Assembly (NCBI RefSeq): GCF_003963535.1
Contig: NZ_CP034539.1
Span: forward strand, 5,952,001-6,016,000
From: Streptomyces cyaneochromogenes
Lineage (GTDB): Bacteria > Actinomycetota > Actinomycetes > Streptomycetales > Streptomycetaceae
Direction of reading: 5' to 3'
Length of the DNA: 64,000 nucleotides
Shown here: positions 49,804 to 59,179 of the stretch, one piece after another
Position numbering within the stretch: the first letter of the stretch is position 1
How the letters are laid out: the number at the start of each line of letters is the position of its first letter
Program-made: the position numbers and the translations under genes
Notes under the pieces: model-generated
What the model was told of the DNA's origin: nothing
The model's input: the letters and a program-made list of their open reading frames with translations, nothing else
The model's database searches: none

Positions 49804-51794
49804 CCACGACCACCCTCGCCGTACTCGTCCCCCTCCTTCCCTTCCTGGGTGCCGCGGCCGGCCTGCTCCTGGGCCGCACGGCCCCCGGCTTCGTCCGCCC
49901 GCTCGCGATCCTGCCGACGCTCGCGTCCCTCGTGCTCGCCGCGGTGGTCGCCCTGCGCCAGGGCGGCGACCAGCCGATCAACGCCGCCACCGAGCTCACG
50001 CCCACCGGCTCGGTCCCGATCGAACTCGCGCTGTACATCGATGGCTTCGCCGCCCTCGTCGCCGTCCTGGTCGGCGTCGTCGCGACCTGTGTGCAGATCT
50101 ACTCGACGGGCTACCTCCGCGAGGACCCGCGCTACCCCTCGTACGCCGCGCTCGTCTCCCTCTTCACCTCCGCGATGCTGCTCGTCGTCTACTCCGGCGA
50201 TCTGATGGTGCTGCTGGTCGGCTGGGAGATCATGGGCATCTGCTCGTACTTCCTGGTCGGCCACTACTGGGAGACCCCGGAGGCCCGCGCCGCCTCCATC
50301 AAGGCCTTCCTGGTCACCAAGCTCGGTGACGTCCCCTTCCTCATCGGTCTGTTCGCGCTGGCCACCGACGCCGGGTCCTTCCGCATCACGAAGGTCCTCG
50401 GCACCGTCGCGAGCGGTGGACTCGACCACCCGACCCTGATCGCCCTGCTGCTTCTCGCGGGCGTGGCGGGCAAGTCGGCGCAGTTCCCGCTGCACACCTG
50501 GCTCCCCGACGCGATGGCGGGCCCGACGCCCGTCTCCGCGCTGATCCACGCCGCGACGATGGTCGCCGCCGGTGTCTACTTCGTCGCCCGTCTCCTCCCG
50601 GTCTTCGAGGCCTCCCAGGCCGCGATGATCGTCCTGGCCGTCATGGCCGCGGTGACGATGATCGGCTCGGGTCTCGCCGCGCTCGCCCAGGACGACATCA
50701 AGCGCGTCCTCGCCTACTCGACGATCGGCCAGCTCGGCTACATGACCGGCGCCCTCGCCGTCGCCGACCGCGGTGCCGCCGTCTTCCACCTCCTCTCCCA
50801 CGGCGCCTTCAAGGCGCTGCTGTTCCTCGCGGCCGGCGTGATCATCCACGCCGCCGGCACCAACTCGCTGGCCGCGATGTCCCGCATGAAGGACCTGCGC
50901 GCCCGCGTCCCCGACGCCTACTGGACGATGACCGTGGCGCTCCTCGCGCTCGCCGCGATCCCGCCGTTCAGCGGCTTCTTCTCCAAGGAGTCCGTCCTCG
51001 GCGCCGCCGAGCACGTCGCCACCGGTCACGCCGAGCGCGTCCCGGGCGCCGCTGGCTGGGTCGTCCTCGGCGCCGGCCTGCTCACGGCCCTGCTCACCGC
51101 CGCCTACGCGATGCGCCTGTGGCTGCTCGCCTTCCGCGGCCGGGGCGCAGAGGCCCCCGACCACGGCAGGCAGCCGCTGACGATGACCGTGGTGCTGTGG
51201 GTACTCGCCGCCCCGTCGCTCGCCGTCGGCGCGCTCGCCTACCGCGTGCTCCCCGACTGGTTCGACGGCCGCGACCTCGCCCCGACCCTCACCACCTCCG
51301 TCCTCGGCACGGGAGTGGCCCTGGTCGGCGGCATCGTCACCTACGCTGCCTGGCGCCACACCGCGGCCGTGGCGGCGCGCGTTCCGCTGGGTGCGGTCGC
51401 GGCCCACCCCGAGGGCGACGCCGCCCAGGTCGAGGCAGAGGCCATCGCCAGCCACGCGCCCGTGTACGGGGGAGTGGCCTACGCACCCGACCCGGCGGAC
51501 CCGGGCCGACTGCTGCTCGGCCCGCTGCACCGCCATGCCGCCGTCGGCTTCCACCTCGACGCCGTGTACCGGGCGTTGTTCGTCCGGCCGGTCCAGGGCG
51601 GCGCGAGTCTCGTCCGGTTCCTCGACCGCGAGGTCGTCGACACCTACGTACGCGGCGCGGGCGCCCTACCCCGCTGGCTCGGCATCGCCGTACGGCGCGC
51701 CCAGACCGGCAATGTGCAGACCTATGTGAGCGCGCTGCTCGCCGGCACCGTCGTCCTCGCGGTCGCCGCCGTCCTCGTCGCCACGGGAGCGTGA
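49800..51794 (+). CDS. nuoL: NADH-quinone oxidoreductase subunit L, second set
   Basis: 664-residue antiporter-like pump subunit. The helix-5 glutamate lies in LLVGWEIMGICSYFLVG, then GKSAQFPLHTWLPDAMAGPTPVSALIHAATMVAAGVYF and the lysine-bearing DDIKRVLAYSTIGQLGYM. A long lateral-helix region and terminal anchor follow. GTG start overlapping nuoK. Confidence 0.93.
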   Translation: MTTTTLAVLVPLLPFLGAAAGLLLGRTAPGFVRPLAILPTLASLVLAAVVALRQGGDQPINAATELTPTGSVPIELALYIDGFAALVAVLVGVVATCVQIYSTGYLREDPRYPSYAALVSLFTSAMLLVVYSGDLMVLLVGWEIMGICSYFLVGHYWETPEARAASIKAFLVTKLGDVPFLIGLFALATDAGSFRITKVLGTVASGGLDHPTLIALLLLAGVAGKSAQFPLHTWLPDAMAGPTPVSALIHAATMVAAGVYFVARLLPVFEASQAAMIVLAVMAAVTMIGSGLAALAQDDIKRVLAYSTIGQLGYMTGALAVADRGAAVFHLLSHGAFKALLFLAAGVIIHAAGTNSLAAMSRMKDLRARVPDAYWTMTVALLALAAIPPFSGFFSKESVLGAAEHVATGHAERVPGAAGWVVLGAGLLTALLTAAYAMRLWLLAFRGRGAEAPDHGRQPLTMTVVLWVLAAPSLAVGALAYRVLPDWFDGRDLAPTLTTSVLGTGVALVGGIVTYAAWRHTAAVAARVPLGAVAAHPEGDAAQVEAEAIASHAPVYGGVAYAPDPADPGRLLLGPLHRHAAVGFHLDAVYRALFVRPVQGGASLVRFLDREVVDTYVRGAGALPRWLGIAVRRAQTGNVQTYVSALLAGTVVLAVAAVLVATGA

Positions 51795-51800
51795 GCAGGC

Positions 51801-53375
51801 GTGATCGATATCAACGAGTCCGTGATGCAGTTCCTTCTGGCGTTCGTCGTCGTCGGCCCGCTTCTCGGCGCGGCCGCCGCTCTCCTGCCCGCCCCGCCCG
51901 GGCTGAAGGGGAAGTCACCCGGGCAGGCCGTGCTCCGGCACGGCGTCACCGTCACCGGCGTGGTCCTCATCGCCGCGATCGTCCTCGCGCTGGGCTTCGA
52001 CCACGACCACCCGTCGAAGATGCAGGCCAGCACGGACATCAGCTGGATCCCCGCACTCGACGTGCGCATCCACCTCGGCATCGACGGCATCTCCCTCCCC
52101 CTTCTGGTCCTGACCGCGCTGCTGACCTTCCTCTGCGCGCTCTACTCGTACTTCAAGATGCCTGCGGGCCCGACCCCGAAGGCCTTCGTCGCACTGCTGC
52201 TCGTCCTGGAGTCCGGCACCCTCGCCACCTTCGCCGTCCTCGACCTGCTGCTCTTCTTCCTCGCCTTCGAGCTGGTCCTGATCCCGATGTACTTCCTCAT
52301 CGCCCGCTGGGGCGGCGAGGGCCGGGCCGCGGCAGCCTGGAAGTTCATCCTCTTCACACTGCTCGGTTCCGTGGTCATGCTGCTCGGCCTGCTCCTGATC
52401 GGAATCGAGGCGGGCACATTCGACATGGTGGCACTCGCCACTGACAACGGCCGGTCGCTGACCACATCCGTGCAGGTCATCGCCGTTTTGTCGATCGGGA
52501 TCGGGCTCGCGGTCAAGACGCCGATGTGGCCGCTGCACAGCTGGCTGCCCGACGCCCACACCGCCGCGCCGACCGTCGGCTCGGTCCTGCTGGCCGGCGT
52601 GCTCTTGAAGATGGGTACGTACGGTTTCGTTCGAATTCTGCTGCCGATCACCCCCGACGGATTCGCCGACTTCGCGCCGTACCTCGCAGCGTTCGCCGTC
52701 GTCGGGATCATCTACGGATCCCTGGCCTGCCTCGCCCTCGCCAAGCGGGGCGCGAAGGGCGACCTCAAGCGCCTCATCGCCTACTCCTCCGTCGGCCACA
52801 TGGGCTTCGTCCTGCTCGGCATCGCCACGATGACCCCGACCGGCGTCAACGGCGCCCTGTTCGCCAACATCGCCCACGGCCTCATCACCGGCCTGCTCTT
52901 CTTCCTGGTCGGCGCGCTGAAGGACCGTACGGGCACGACCGACCTCGACGCGCTGGCGGAGCAGACCGGCGCCGCGCTGTACGGCAAGGCCCCGCGCTTC
53001 GGCGGCCTGCTCGCCTTCGCGGCGGTCGCCTCCCTCGGGCTGCCGGGCCTCGCCGGGTTCTGGGGCGAGATGCTCGCGCTGTTCGGCGCGTTCGAGCCAG
53101 CCGCCGAGCTCAGCCGCCCGGCCTTCCTCACCTTCATGGCGATCGGCGCCTTCGGCACCCTGCTCACGGCCGCGTACCTGCTCGTCGTGGTCCGCCGCGT
53201 CTGCATGGGCGCCGTGCCGCAGGACGCCCCGAAGCTCGCCGACGTCCAGACGTACGAGTACGCGGCCTGGACGCCGCTCGTCGCCCTCACCGTCGTCGCC
53301 GGACTCTGGCCGAAATCGCTCCTCGGCCTGACCGACCCGGCCGTGCAGCAGCTTCTCGCAGGAGGCACCCGATGA
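51801..53375 (+). CDS. nuoM: NADH-quinone oxidoreductase subunit M, second set
   Basis: 524-residue antiporter-like subunit with FLAFELVLIPMYFLIARWGG (conserved Glu), KTPMWPLHSWLPDAHTAAPTVGSVLLAGVLLKMG and GDLKRLIAYSSVGHMGFV. It shows canonical NuoM order and length. Six nt after nuoL; the stop overlaps nuoN. Confidence 0.93.
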   Translation: MIDINESVMQFLLAFVVVGPLLGAAAALLPAPPGLKGKSPGQAVLRHGVTVTGVVLIAAIVLALGFDHDHPSKMQASTDISWIPALDVRIHLGIDGISLPLLVLTALLTFLCALYSYFKMPAGPTPKAFVALLLVLESGTLATFAVLDLLLFFLAFELVLIPMYFLIARWGGEGRAAAAWKFILFTLLGSVVMLLGLLLIGIEAGTFDMVALATDNGRSLTTSVQVIAVLSIGIGLAVKTPMWPLHSWLPDAHTAAPTVGSVLLAGVLLKMGTYGFVRILLPITPDGFADFAPYLAAFAVVGIIYGSLACLALAKRGAKGDLKRLIAYSSVGHMGFVLLGIATMTPTGVNGALFANIAHGLITGLLFFLVGALKDRTGTTDLDALAEQTGAALYGKAPRFGGLLAFAAVASLGLPGLAGFWGEMLALFGAFEPAAELSRPAFLTFMAIGAFGTLLTAAYLLVVVRRVCMGAVPQDAPKLADVQTYEYAAWTPLVALTVVAGLWPKSLLGLTDPAVQQLLAGGTR

Positions 53376-54895
53376 GCTCCCTGGCCCAGCCCCTGGCCGA
53401 GTCGCTGGTCCAGTCCGTCGACTGGCTCGCCATCGCACCGCCCACCCTCGCGGCGGTCGTCGCACTCGTGGTCCTCGTCGCCGACCTGTTCGTCGCGGAG
53501 ACCAGGAAGGCCCTGCTCGGCTGGACCTCCGTGGCCGGCCTGGCCGCCTCCGCACTCCTGCTGCTGCCCCTCCTTGACGGCGACCGCTCCACCTTCTGCC
53601 TCATCGGCGACCCCGGCGTCTGCAGCTACACGGCCGACCGCTTCACGCTCGTCATCCAGTTCCTGGTCCTCGGCGGCGCTCTCCTCGCGGCCCTCCTGTC
53701 GGTCACCGCCCTCAAGGACGCGAACAAGGGGCTCCCCGAAGGGGAGTTCTGGTTCCTGCTGCTCTCCTCCGCCGCCGGAGCCGCCCTGCTGCCCGCCTCC
53801 CGGGACCTGGCGACCCTCATCGTCGCCCTGGAAGTCGCCTCTCTCCCCGCCTTCGCCCTGGTCGGCCTCCGCCACGGTGACCGCAAGTCCTCCGAGGCGG
53901 CCCTGAAGTTCTTCCTGTCCTCGGTCACCGCGACCGCGGTCAGCCTCATGGGCATCAGCTTCGTGTACGCCTCCACGGGCACCCTCTACCTCACCCAGAT
54001 CGCCGAGCGGATCCAGAACGTCGACGGACAGCTCCAGGTCCTCACCCAGACCGGCGTCGTCCTCACCCTGGTCGGCTTCGCCTTCAAGACGGCCGCCGTG
54101 CCCTTCCACTTCTGGGTACCGGACACCTACGTAGGAGCGCCCCTGCCGGTCGCCGCCTACCTGTCGGTCGTCGGCAAGGCGGTCGGCTTCACCGGCCTGA
54201 TCCTCGTCACGGTCGTCGCCCTCCCGTCCTACGCCGACGTCTGGGGCCCCGCCCTCGCCGCGCTCGCCGCCCTCACCATGACCGTCGGCAACGTCGCCGC
54301 CCTGCGGCAGCAGGCCACGCGCGCGTACAGCGCGGTACGCCTGCTCGCCTGGTCCTCCGTCGGCCAGGCCGGCTACCTCCTGGTGCCGATCGCCGCGGCC
54401 GCGTACTCCGACGACGCCGAGCGGTCCATCGGCTCCACCGTCGCCTACGCCCTGATGTACGCCGCCGTGAACCTGGGCGCCTTCGCGGTGGCCGCACTCG
54501 TCGGCCGTACGAAGCCCCTCAACCGCGTCAGCGACTATCGCGGCCTGTACGCGCGCAATCCGCTGTCCGCCCTGATCCTGGCCTTCTTCCTGCTCTGCCT
54601 CGCAGGACTCCCGCCGGGCATCATCGGCCTGTTCGCCAAGGTCACCGTCTTCTCCGCCGCCGTCGACGCGGGCCTCGGCTGGCTCGCCGTGATCATGGCC
54701 GTCAACGTCGTGATCGCGCTGTACTACTACCTCCAGTGGACGGCCCTGCTGTTCCGCGCCCCCGAGGGCGAGCCCGTCAAGCACCTCGTCCCCGCTCCCG
54801 TGACGGCCACGATGGCCCTCACCGGCGTCGTCGCCGTCGCCCTGTCCGGAGCGCCTCAGCTGATCCTGCGCTTCACCGACACCGGGCTCTTCTGA
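53372..54895 (+). CDS. nuoN: NADH-quinone oxidoreductase subunit N, second set
   Basis: 507-residue antiporter-like subunit, last gene of the cluster. The LIVALEVASLPAFALVGLRH helix keeps the Glu. FKTAAVPFHFWVPDTYVGAPLPVAAYLSV is the NuoN signature. I set the start at the ATG overlapping the nuoM stop (ATGA); a far longer frame upstream is a shadow of nuoM. Confidence 0.93.
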   Translation: MSSLAQPLAESLVQSVDWLAIAPPTLAAVVALVVLVADLFVAETRKALLGWTSVAGLAASALLLLPLLDGDRSTFCLIGDPGVCSYTADRFTLVIQFLVLGGALLAALLSVTALKDANKGLPEGEFWFLLLSSAAGAALLPASRDLATLIVALEVASLPAFALVGLRHGDRKSSEAALKFFLSSVTATAVSLMGISFVYASTGTLYLTQIAERIQNVDGQLQVLTQTGVVLTLVGFAFKTAAVPFHFWVPDTYVGAPLPVAAYLSVVGKAVGFTGLILVTVVALPSYADVWGPALAALAALTMTVGNVAALRQQATRAYSAVRLLAWSSVGQAGYLLVPIAAAAYSDDAERSIGSTVAYALMYAAVNLGAFAVAALVGRTKPLNRVSDYRGLYARNPLSALILAFFLLCLAGLPPGIIGLFAKVTVFSAAVDAGLGWLAVIMAVNVVIALYYYLQWTALLFRAPEGEPVKHLVPAPVTATMALTGVVAVALSGAPQLILRFTDTGLF

Positions 54896-54919
54896 GCCAG
54901 AGCGCATCCCGCACGCGCT

Positions 54920-54949
54920 CGGCACGCCCACGCCCCCGCGCGCGTGCCG
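54920..54949 (+). terminator. Terminator of the second nuo cluster
   Basis: CGGCACGC / GCGTGCCG stem with a 14-nt GC-rich loop, 25 nt after the nuoN stop. Confidence 0.6.
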
Positions 54950-55121
54950 GCGCCCTCACCCGGACGGCCCACGCCCGCCGCCGTCCGCACCAGGGAACCC
55001 GTGGCCCTCGCCTGGCGTTGACCAGTACGGAAGGGTCCACTGGACGTGACACCACGGCACCAGTGGCATCGCAGAACGACCAGCAAAGGGTTCCCCTGCC
55101 GCACCACTTGGAGGGCGTACC

Positions 55122-55985
55122 GTGCACCGCCGGCACAACGGGCTCAGGACCGCAGTCCTCCTCGGGGGACTGTCCGCAATCATCATCCTCATCGGCAGCT
55201 TCTTCGGCCGTATGGGGCTCGTCATCGCGGTCCTGATCGCGCTGGGCACGAACGCGTATGCGTACTGGAACAGCGACAAGCTGGCGCTACGCGCGATGCG
55301 TGCCCGCCCGGTCAGCGAGTTCGAGGCCCCGAGGCTCTACCGCATGGTCCGTGAGCTCTCCACCCAGGCCCGCCAGCCCATGCCCCGCCTCTACATCTCC
55401 CCGACGGAGGCGCCCAACGCGTTCGCGACGGGCCGCAACCCGCGCAATGCCGCCGTGTGCTGTACCGAAGGCATCCTGCGCATACTCGACGAGCGCGAGC
55501 TGCGCGGCGTCATCGGCCACGAACTGAGCCATGTCTACAACCGTGACATCCTGATCTCATCGGTCGCCGGCGCCCTCGCCTCGGTGATCATGTTCCTGGT
55601 CAACTTCGCCTGGCTGATCCCGATCGGCCGCTCCGACGACGACGACGGCCCCGGCCTTCTCGGCATGTTGCTGATCATGATCCTGGGTCCGCTCGCCGCC
55701 ACGCTCATCCAGCTGGCCATCAGCCGCTCCAGGGAGTACGAGGCCGACGTGTCCGGTGCCCAGCTCACCGGCGACCCACTCGCCCTCGCCAGCGCCCTGC
55801 GCAAACTCGAACTCGGCACCAAGCAGCTCCCGCTGCCCCCCGAGCCCCGCATCGAGACCGCCAGCCACATGATGATCGCGAACCCCTTCCGTCCGGGGCA
55901 GGGGTTCTCCAAGATGTTCTCAACCCACCCGCCGATGGCGGACCGAATCGCCCGGCTCGAAAAGATGGCAGGCCCCCCACAGTGA
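55122..55985 (+). CDS. htpX: M48 family zinc metalloprotease HtpX
   Basis: 287-residue membrane protease for quality control of membrane proteins. Two N-terminal helices (LRTAVLLGGLSAIIILIGSF and the next) are followed by the zinc site VIGHELSHVYNRD, two further helices and the third ligand in SREYEADVSGA. GTG start with TTGGAGGG upstream. It overlaps yccF by 4 nt. Confidence 0.94.
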   Translation: MHRRHNGLRTAVLLGGLSAIIILIGSFFGRMGLVIAVLIALGTNAYAYWNSDKLALRAMRARPVSEFEAPRLYRMVRELSTQARQPMPRLYISPTEAPNAFATGRNPRNAAVCCTEGILRILDERELRGVIGHELSHVYNRDILISSVAGALASVIMFLVNFAWLIPIGRSDDDDGPGLLGMLLIMILGPLAATLIQLAISRSREYEADVSGAQLTGDPLALASALRKLELGTKQLPLPPEPRIETASHMMIANPFRPGQGFSKMFSTHPPMADRIARLEKMAGPPQ

Positions 55986-56377
55986 AGACCATCCTCAACG
56001 TCATCTGGCTCGTCCTGAGCGGCTTCTGGCTGTTCCTCGGCTACATGCTCGCGGGCCTCCTGCTCTGCATCACCATCATCGGCATCCCGTTCGGCATCGC
56101 GGCCTTCCGTATCGGCGTCTACGCCCTGTGGCCCTTCGGGTACACCACGATCGAGCGCCGCGACGCCGGAGCGCCGTCCTGCATAGGCAACGTCCTGTGG
56201 CTGGTCCTCGCGGGCTGGTGGCTGGCCATCGGCCACATCGTCACCGGCCTCGCGCTGTGCATCACGATCATCGGCATCCCGTTCGGCATCGCCAACTTCA
56301 AGCTGATTCCGGTGTCGCTGTTCCCGCTGGGCCGCGAAATCGTGTCGACGGACCAGCCGTTCTCGTCGCGCTGGTAG
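55982..56377 (+). CDS. YccF domain membrane protein
   Basis: 131 residues containing two copies of the YccF repeat, each an amphipathic pair of helices ending LCITIIGIPFGIA (near residues 28-40 and 91-103). Function unknown; the family is widespread. Translationally coupled to htpX, suggesting a role in membrane quality control. Confidence 0.9.
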   Translation: MKTILNVIWLVLSGFWLFLGYMLAGLLLCITIIGIPFGIAAFRIGVYALWPFGYTTIERRDAGAPSCIGNVLWLVLAGWWLAIGHIVTGLALCITIIGIPFGIANFKLIPVSLFPLGREIVSTDQPFSSRW

Positions 56378-56398
56378 ATCCGCGGGACCGGAGCCTTG

Positions 56399-56426
56399 AC
56401 CACCGGGTTTTCCACAATCCGGTGGT
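56399..56426 (+). terminator. Terminator of htpX-yccF, flanked by DnaA-box-like 9-mers
   Basis: ACCACCGG / CCGGTGGT stem. The loop contains TTTTCCACA (56408-56416), and TTGTCCACA (56426-56434) follows at once. Confidence 0.7.
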
Positions 56427-56474
56427 TGTCCACAGGCCCGGCCGATTGTCAGTGGCGGCTTGCATCATGAACGC

Positions 56475-57041
56475 ATGACCGAGAACGAGCAGTTGCTGAC
56501 GAGGGTGGCGGACAAGGCCCGCAACACCCGCCCGTGGGGCTGGCCTTCACTTCCCGAGCCCGTGGACGCGGCCACCCTGGCCAGTGCCGAGGCCGCCCTC
56601 GGCTTCCGCCTCCCTCCACTGCTCGCCGACCTCTACCTGCGTATAGGAGACGGCGGATTCGGCCCGGAGTACGGCCTCTTGCCCCTGCTCGACAGCCCTC
56701 CGGCCGGCGAGCCCGCCGCCGTCACGCAGTACCTCGCCAACCGCGAGAGTGCCCGCAAGGATCCCGACTGGCCCTGGCCCGAAGGCATCCTGCCGATATC
56801 CCACTGGGGCTGCGCGATGTACGCATGCGTGGACTGCCGAAGCCCTGAGGCCACCGTCCTGCTCTTCGAGCCGAACGCCGCCGACGCCCACGAGGCCTGG
56901 TACGTGGACGCCCCGAGCCTCACGGACTGGCTGCGCGCCTGGCTCGACGGCACCGGCTGGTACGAGGAGATGAACGAGGAACTGGAGATGGCCCCTTGGG
57001 CCGACTTCCACATACGGACGGCGGCGCCTGGGGCGCCCTGA
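56475..57041 (+). CDS. SMI1/KNR4 (SUKH) family protein
   Basis: 188 residues. The SUKH core is visible as TLASAEAALGFRLPPLLADLYLRIGDGGFGPEYGLLPL, with the central ISHWGCAMYACVDCRSPEATVLLFEPN. SUKH proteins often act as immunity proteins to nuclease toxins, but no polymorphic toxin gene is adjacent, so this may be a housekeeping member. ATG at 56475. The 293 nt that follow (57042-57334) show no gene. Confidence 0.82.
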   Translation: MTENEQLLTRVADKARNTRPWGWPSLPEPVDAATLASAEAALGFRLPPLLADLYLRIGDGGFGPEYGLLPLLDSPPAGEPAAVTQYLANRESARKDPDWPWPEGILPISHWGCAMYACVDCRSPEATVLLFEPNAADAHEAWYVDAPSLTDWLRAWLDGTGWYEEMNEELEMAPWADFHIRTAAPGAP

Positions 57042-57334
57042 GGATTCACGAACCGGCGGTTGCCGACCGACCTGCCTGCGCTGAGCGGACGGCTCGTTGC
57101 CGAAGGCTGATTGCACCACTGCTCTGCGGGCGGCGTCCGGTGCGCCTGCCGCCCTGACGCCCCGCCTCTCTGCAGTCACCTCGCCATACCGCCCTGCCAC
57201 GTCTCGGCCCTGCCACACGGCCATACCCGGAGCCCCCGCAATCAGCGGCCATCAGCTGTTACAGGCGACCCACGCCGACGACCCGTGCCCGCGCCCCACG
57301 CCTGCGACCCGCATGGGCGGCCCCCTACGCCGCC

Positions 57335-58603
57335 CTACCGCCCCGGCCCACCCGACCGCTCCACCACCCACCGCCGCACCCCGTACGCGACCACGCCCAC
57401 CGCCAGCACCCCCGCACCGGCAACGACCGACAGCCCCGGAAGGGAGAACGCCAACACCACGCACCCGAGCAGCCCCAGCGCAGGCACGACCCGCGCGGTC
57501 GGCTTCGGGTCGAGAGTCCAGGCCGACGCGTTGGCCACCGCGTAGTAGGCCAGCACACCGAAGGAGGAGAACCCGATCGCGCCCCGTACGTCCACCGTGG
57601 CGGCCAGGACCGCGACCACCGCGCCGACGGCCAGCTCCGCCCGGTGCGGCACCTGGAAGCGCGGATGCACGGCCGCCAGGGCGCCGGGCAGATGCCGGTC
57701 ACGGGCCATGGCCAGCGTCGTCCGCGAGACGCCCAGGATCAGGGCGAGCAGCGAGCCCAACGCGGCGACGGCCGCGCCCACCCGCACCACGGGCGCCAGC
57801 CCCGGCACCCCGGCCGCCCGGACCGCGTCGGCCAGCGGCGCGCTCGCGTCCCCGAGACCCGCCGAACCCAGCACGGAAAGGACAGCCACCGCCACACACG
57901 CGTACACCACCAGCGCGATGCCCAGGGCCAGTGGAATCGCCCGGGGGATGATGCGTGCGGGGTCCCGCACCTCCTCACCGAGGGTCGCGATCCGCGCGTA
58001 CCCGGCGAACGCGAAGAACAGCAGCCCCGCCGCCTGCAGTACGCCGCCCACGCCGCCCGACGCCCCGATGTCCAAGCGGCCGGCATCGGACTCCCCTGAC
58101 CCCAGACACACGACCACCACACAGGTCAGGACAGCCAGGACCACCGCGACGATCGCCCGCGTCAGCCAGGCGGACTTCTGCACACCGCCGTAGTTCACCG
58201 CGGTCAGCGCCACCACGGCCGCGACCGCCACCGCGTGCGCCTGCCCGGGCCAGACATACGCGCCCACGGTGAGCGCCATCGCCGCACAGGAGGCCGTTTT
58301 GCCGACGATGAAGGACCAGCCCGCGAGGTATCCCCAGAACTCCCCGAGCCGCTCGCGGCCGTACACATAGGTGCCGCCCGAGGCCGGATACAGGGCGGCC
58401 AGCCGAGCCGAGGACGTGGCGTTGCAGTAGGCGACCACGGCCGCGACCGCGAGCCCGAGCAGCAGCCCGGATCCGGCCGCGCGAGCGGCGGGCGCCAGTG
58501 CGGCGAAGATTCCGGCCCCGACCATGGAGCCGAGCCCGATGACCACGGCGTCCCCGACCCCCAGGGTGCGTCGTAGCTCGGAAGCTGAACTGGAGCCCGT
58601 CAT
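57335..58603 (-). CDS. APC superfamily amino acid permease
   Basis: 422-residue transporter with 11-12 membrane helices. The first-helix unwinding motif is GLGSMVGAGIFAALAPAA, followed by YPASGGTYVYGRERLGEFWGYLAGW and FFAFAGYARIATLGEEVRDPARIIPRAI. Substrate not predictable; similar proteins carry amino acids or polyamines. It looks monocistronic. Confidence 0.9.
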   Translation of the reverse strand: MTGSSSASELRRTLGVGDAVVIGLGSMVGAGIFAALAPAARAAGSGLLLGLAVAAVVAYCNATSSARLAALYPASGGTYVYGRERLGEFWGYLAGWSFIVGKTASCAAMALTVGAYVWPGQAHAVAVAAVVALTAVNYGGVQKSAWLTRAIVAVVLAVLTCVVVVCLGSGESDAGRLDIGASGGVGGVLQAAGLLFFAFAGYARIATLGEEVRDPARIIPRAIPLALGIALVVYACVAVAVLSVLGSAGLGDASAPLADAVRAAGVPGLAPVVRVGAAVAALGSLLALILGVSRTTLAMARDRHLPGALAAVHPRFQVPHRAELAVGAVVAVLAATVDVRGAIGFSSFGVLAYYAVANASAWTLDPKPTARVVPALGLLGCVVLAFSLPGLSVVAGAGVLAVGVVAYGVRRWVVERSGGPGR

Positions 58604-58808
58604 GGCCGCACCCTACTGATCAGTGCAACCGAGGAGTGCCGCGATGACGTCCTCTTCATCAACAGAGCACGAACAGGCGCGCCACGAGCCGGACTCAGCG
58701 CTGAGCGGCGCGCAGCGCACACGTACATCGCGCCACGCACAACCTGTCCGCACGGAAGTCACACAGGTCGGACAGTGAAAGCACAGCGCGGAAGGGCAGG
58801 TTCAGGTC

Positions 58809-59075
58809 ATGACCATCATCAGCTGGATCATCCTGGGGCTGTTGGCCGGGGCCATCGCGAAGTTCCTGCTGCCGGGCCGCGACCCGGGCGGCTTCATAGG
58901 CACGACGATCATCGGCGTCGCGGGCGCGTTCATCGGTGGCTGGATCTCGGCCCGCTGGCTCGACCATCCGATCACCAAGGACTTCTACGACGGCACCACC
59001 TGGGCCGCCGCGATCGGCGGCTCACTCGTGCTCCTGATCGCCTACCGCATCCTGTTCGGCCATTCGCGCAGCTGA
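58809..59075 (+). CDS. GlsB/YeaQ/YmgE family small membrane protein
   Basis: 88 residues with three helices and the family pattern ISWIILGLLAGAIAKFLLPGRDPGGFIGTTIIGVAGAFIGG. Also called transglycosylase-associated proteins, though enzymatic activity is not shown; usually stress-induced. A strong bidirectional terminator follows. Confidence 0.92.
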   Translation: MTIISWIILGLLAGAIAKFLLPGRDPGGFIGTTIIGVAGAFIGGWISARWLDHPITKDFYDGTTWAAAIGGSLVLLIAYRILFGHSRS

Positions 59076-59114
59076 GCGAGCAGCACACCCCCCGAACCGC
59101 GGCCAGCAGGCGAG

Positions 59115-59143
59115 AAGGGTGGGCACCGTCGGTGCCCACCCTT
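59115..59143. terminator. Bidirectional terminator between glsB-like gene and yajQ
   Basis: Perfect 13-bp stem AAGGGTGGGCACC / GGTGCCCACCCTT with a GTC loop between convergent genes. Confidence 0.88.
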
Positions 59144-59179
59144 CCTCGTGTCGTGCTTCCGCGACCGTGAGTCAGTGGC

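Noticed and set aside
56475..57041. SUKH protein as immunity protein of a toxin system
   Set aside because: No polymorphic toxin, secretion or nuclease gene is adjacent on either side.
57042..57334. Possible small genes between the SUKH gene and the permease gene
   Set aside because: Frames lack start signals and streptomycete codon bias; the sequence reads as ordinary intergenic DNA.
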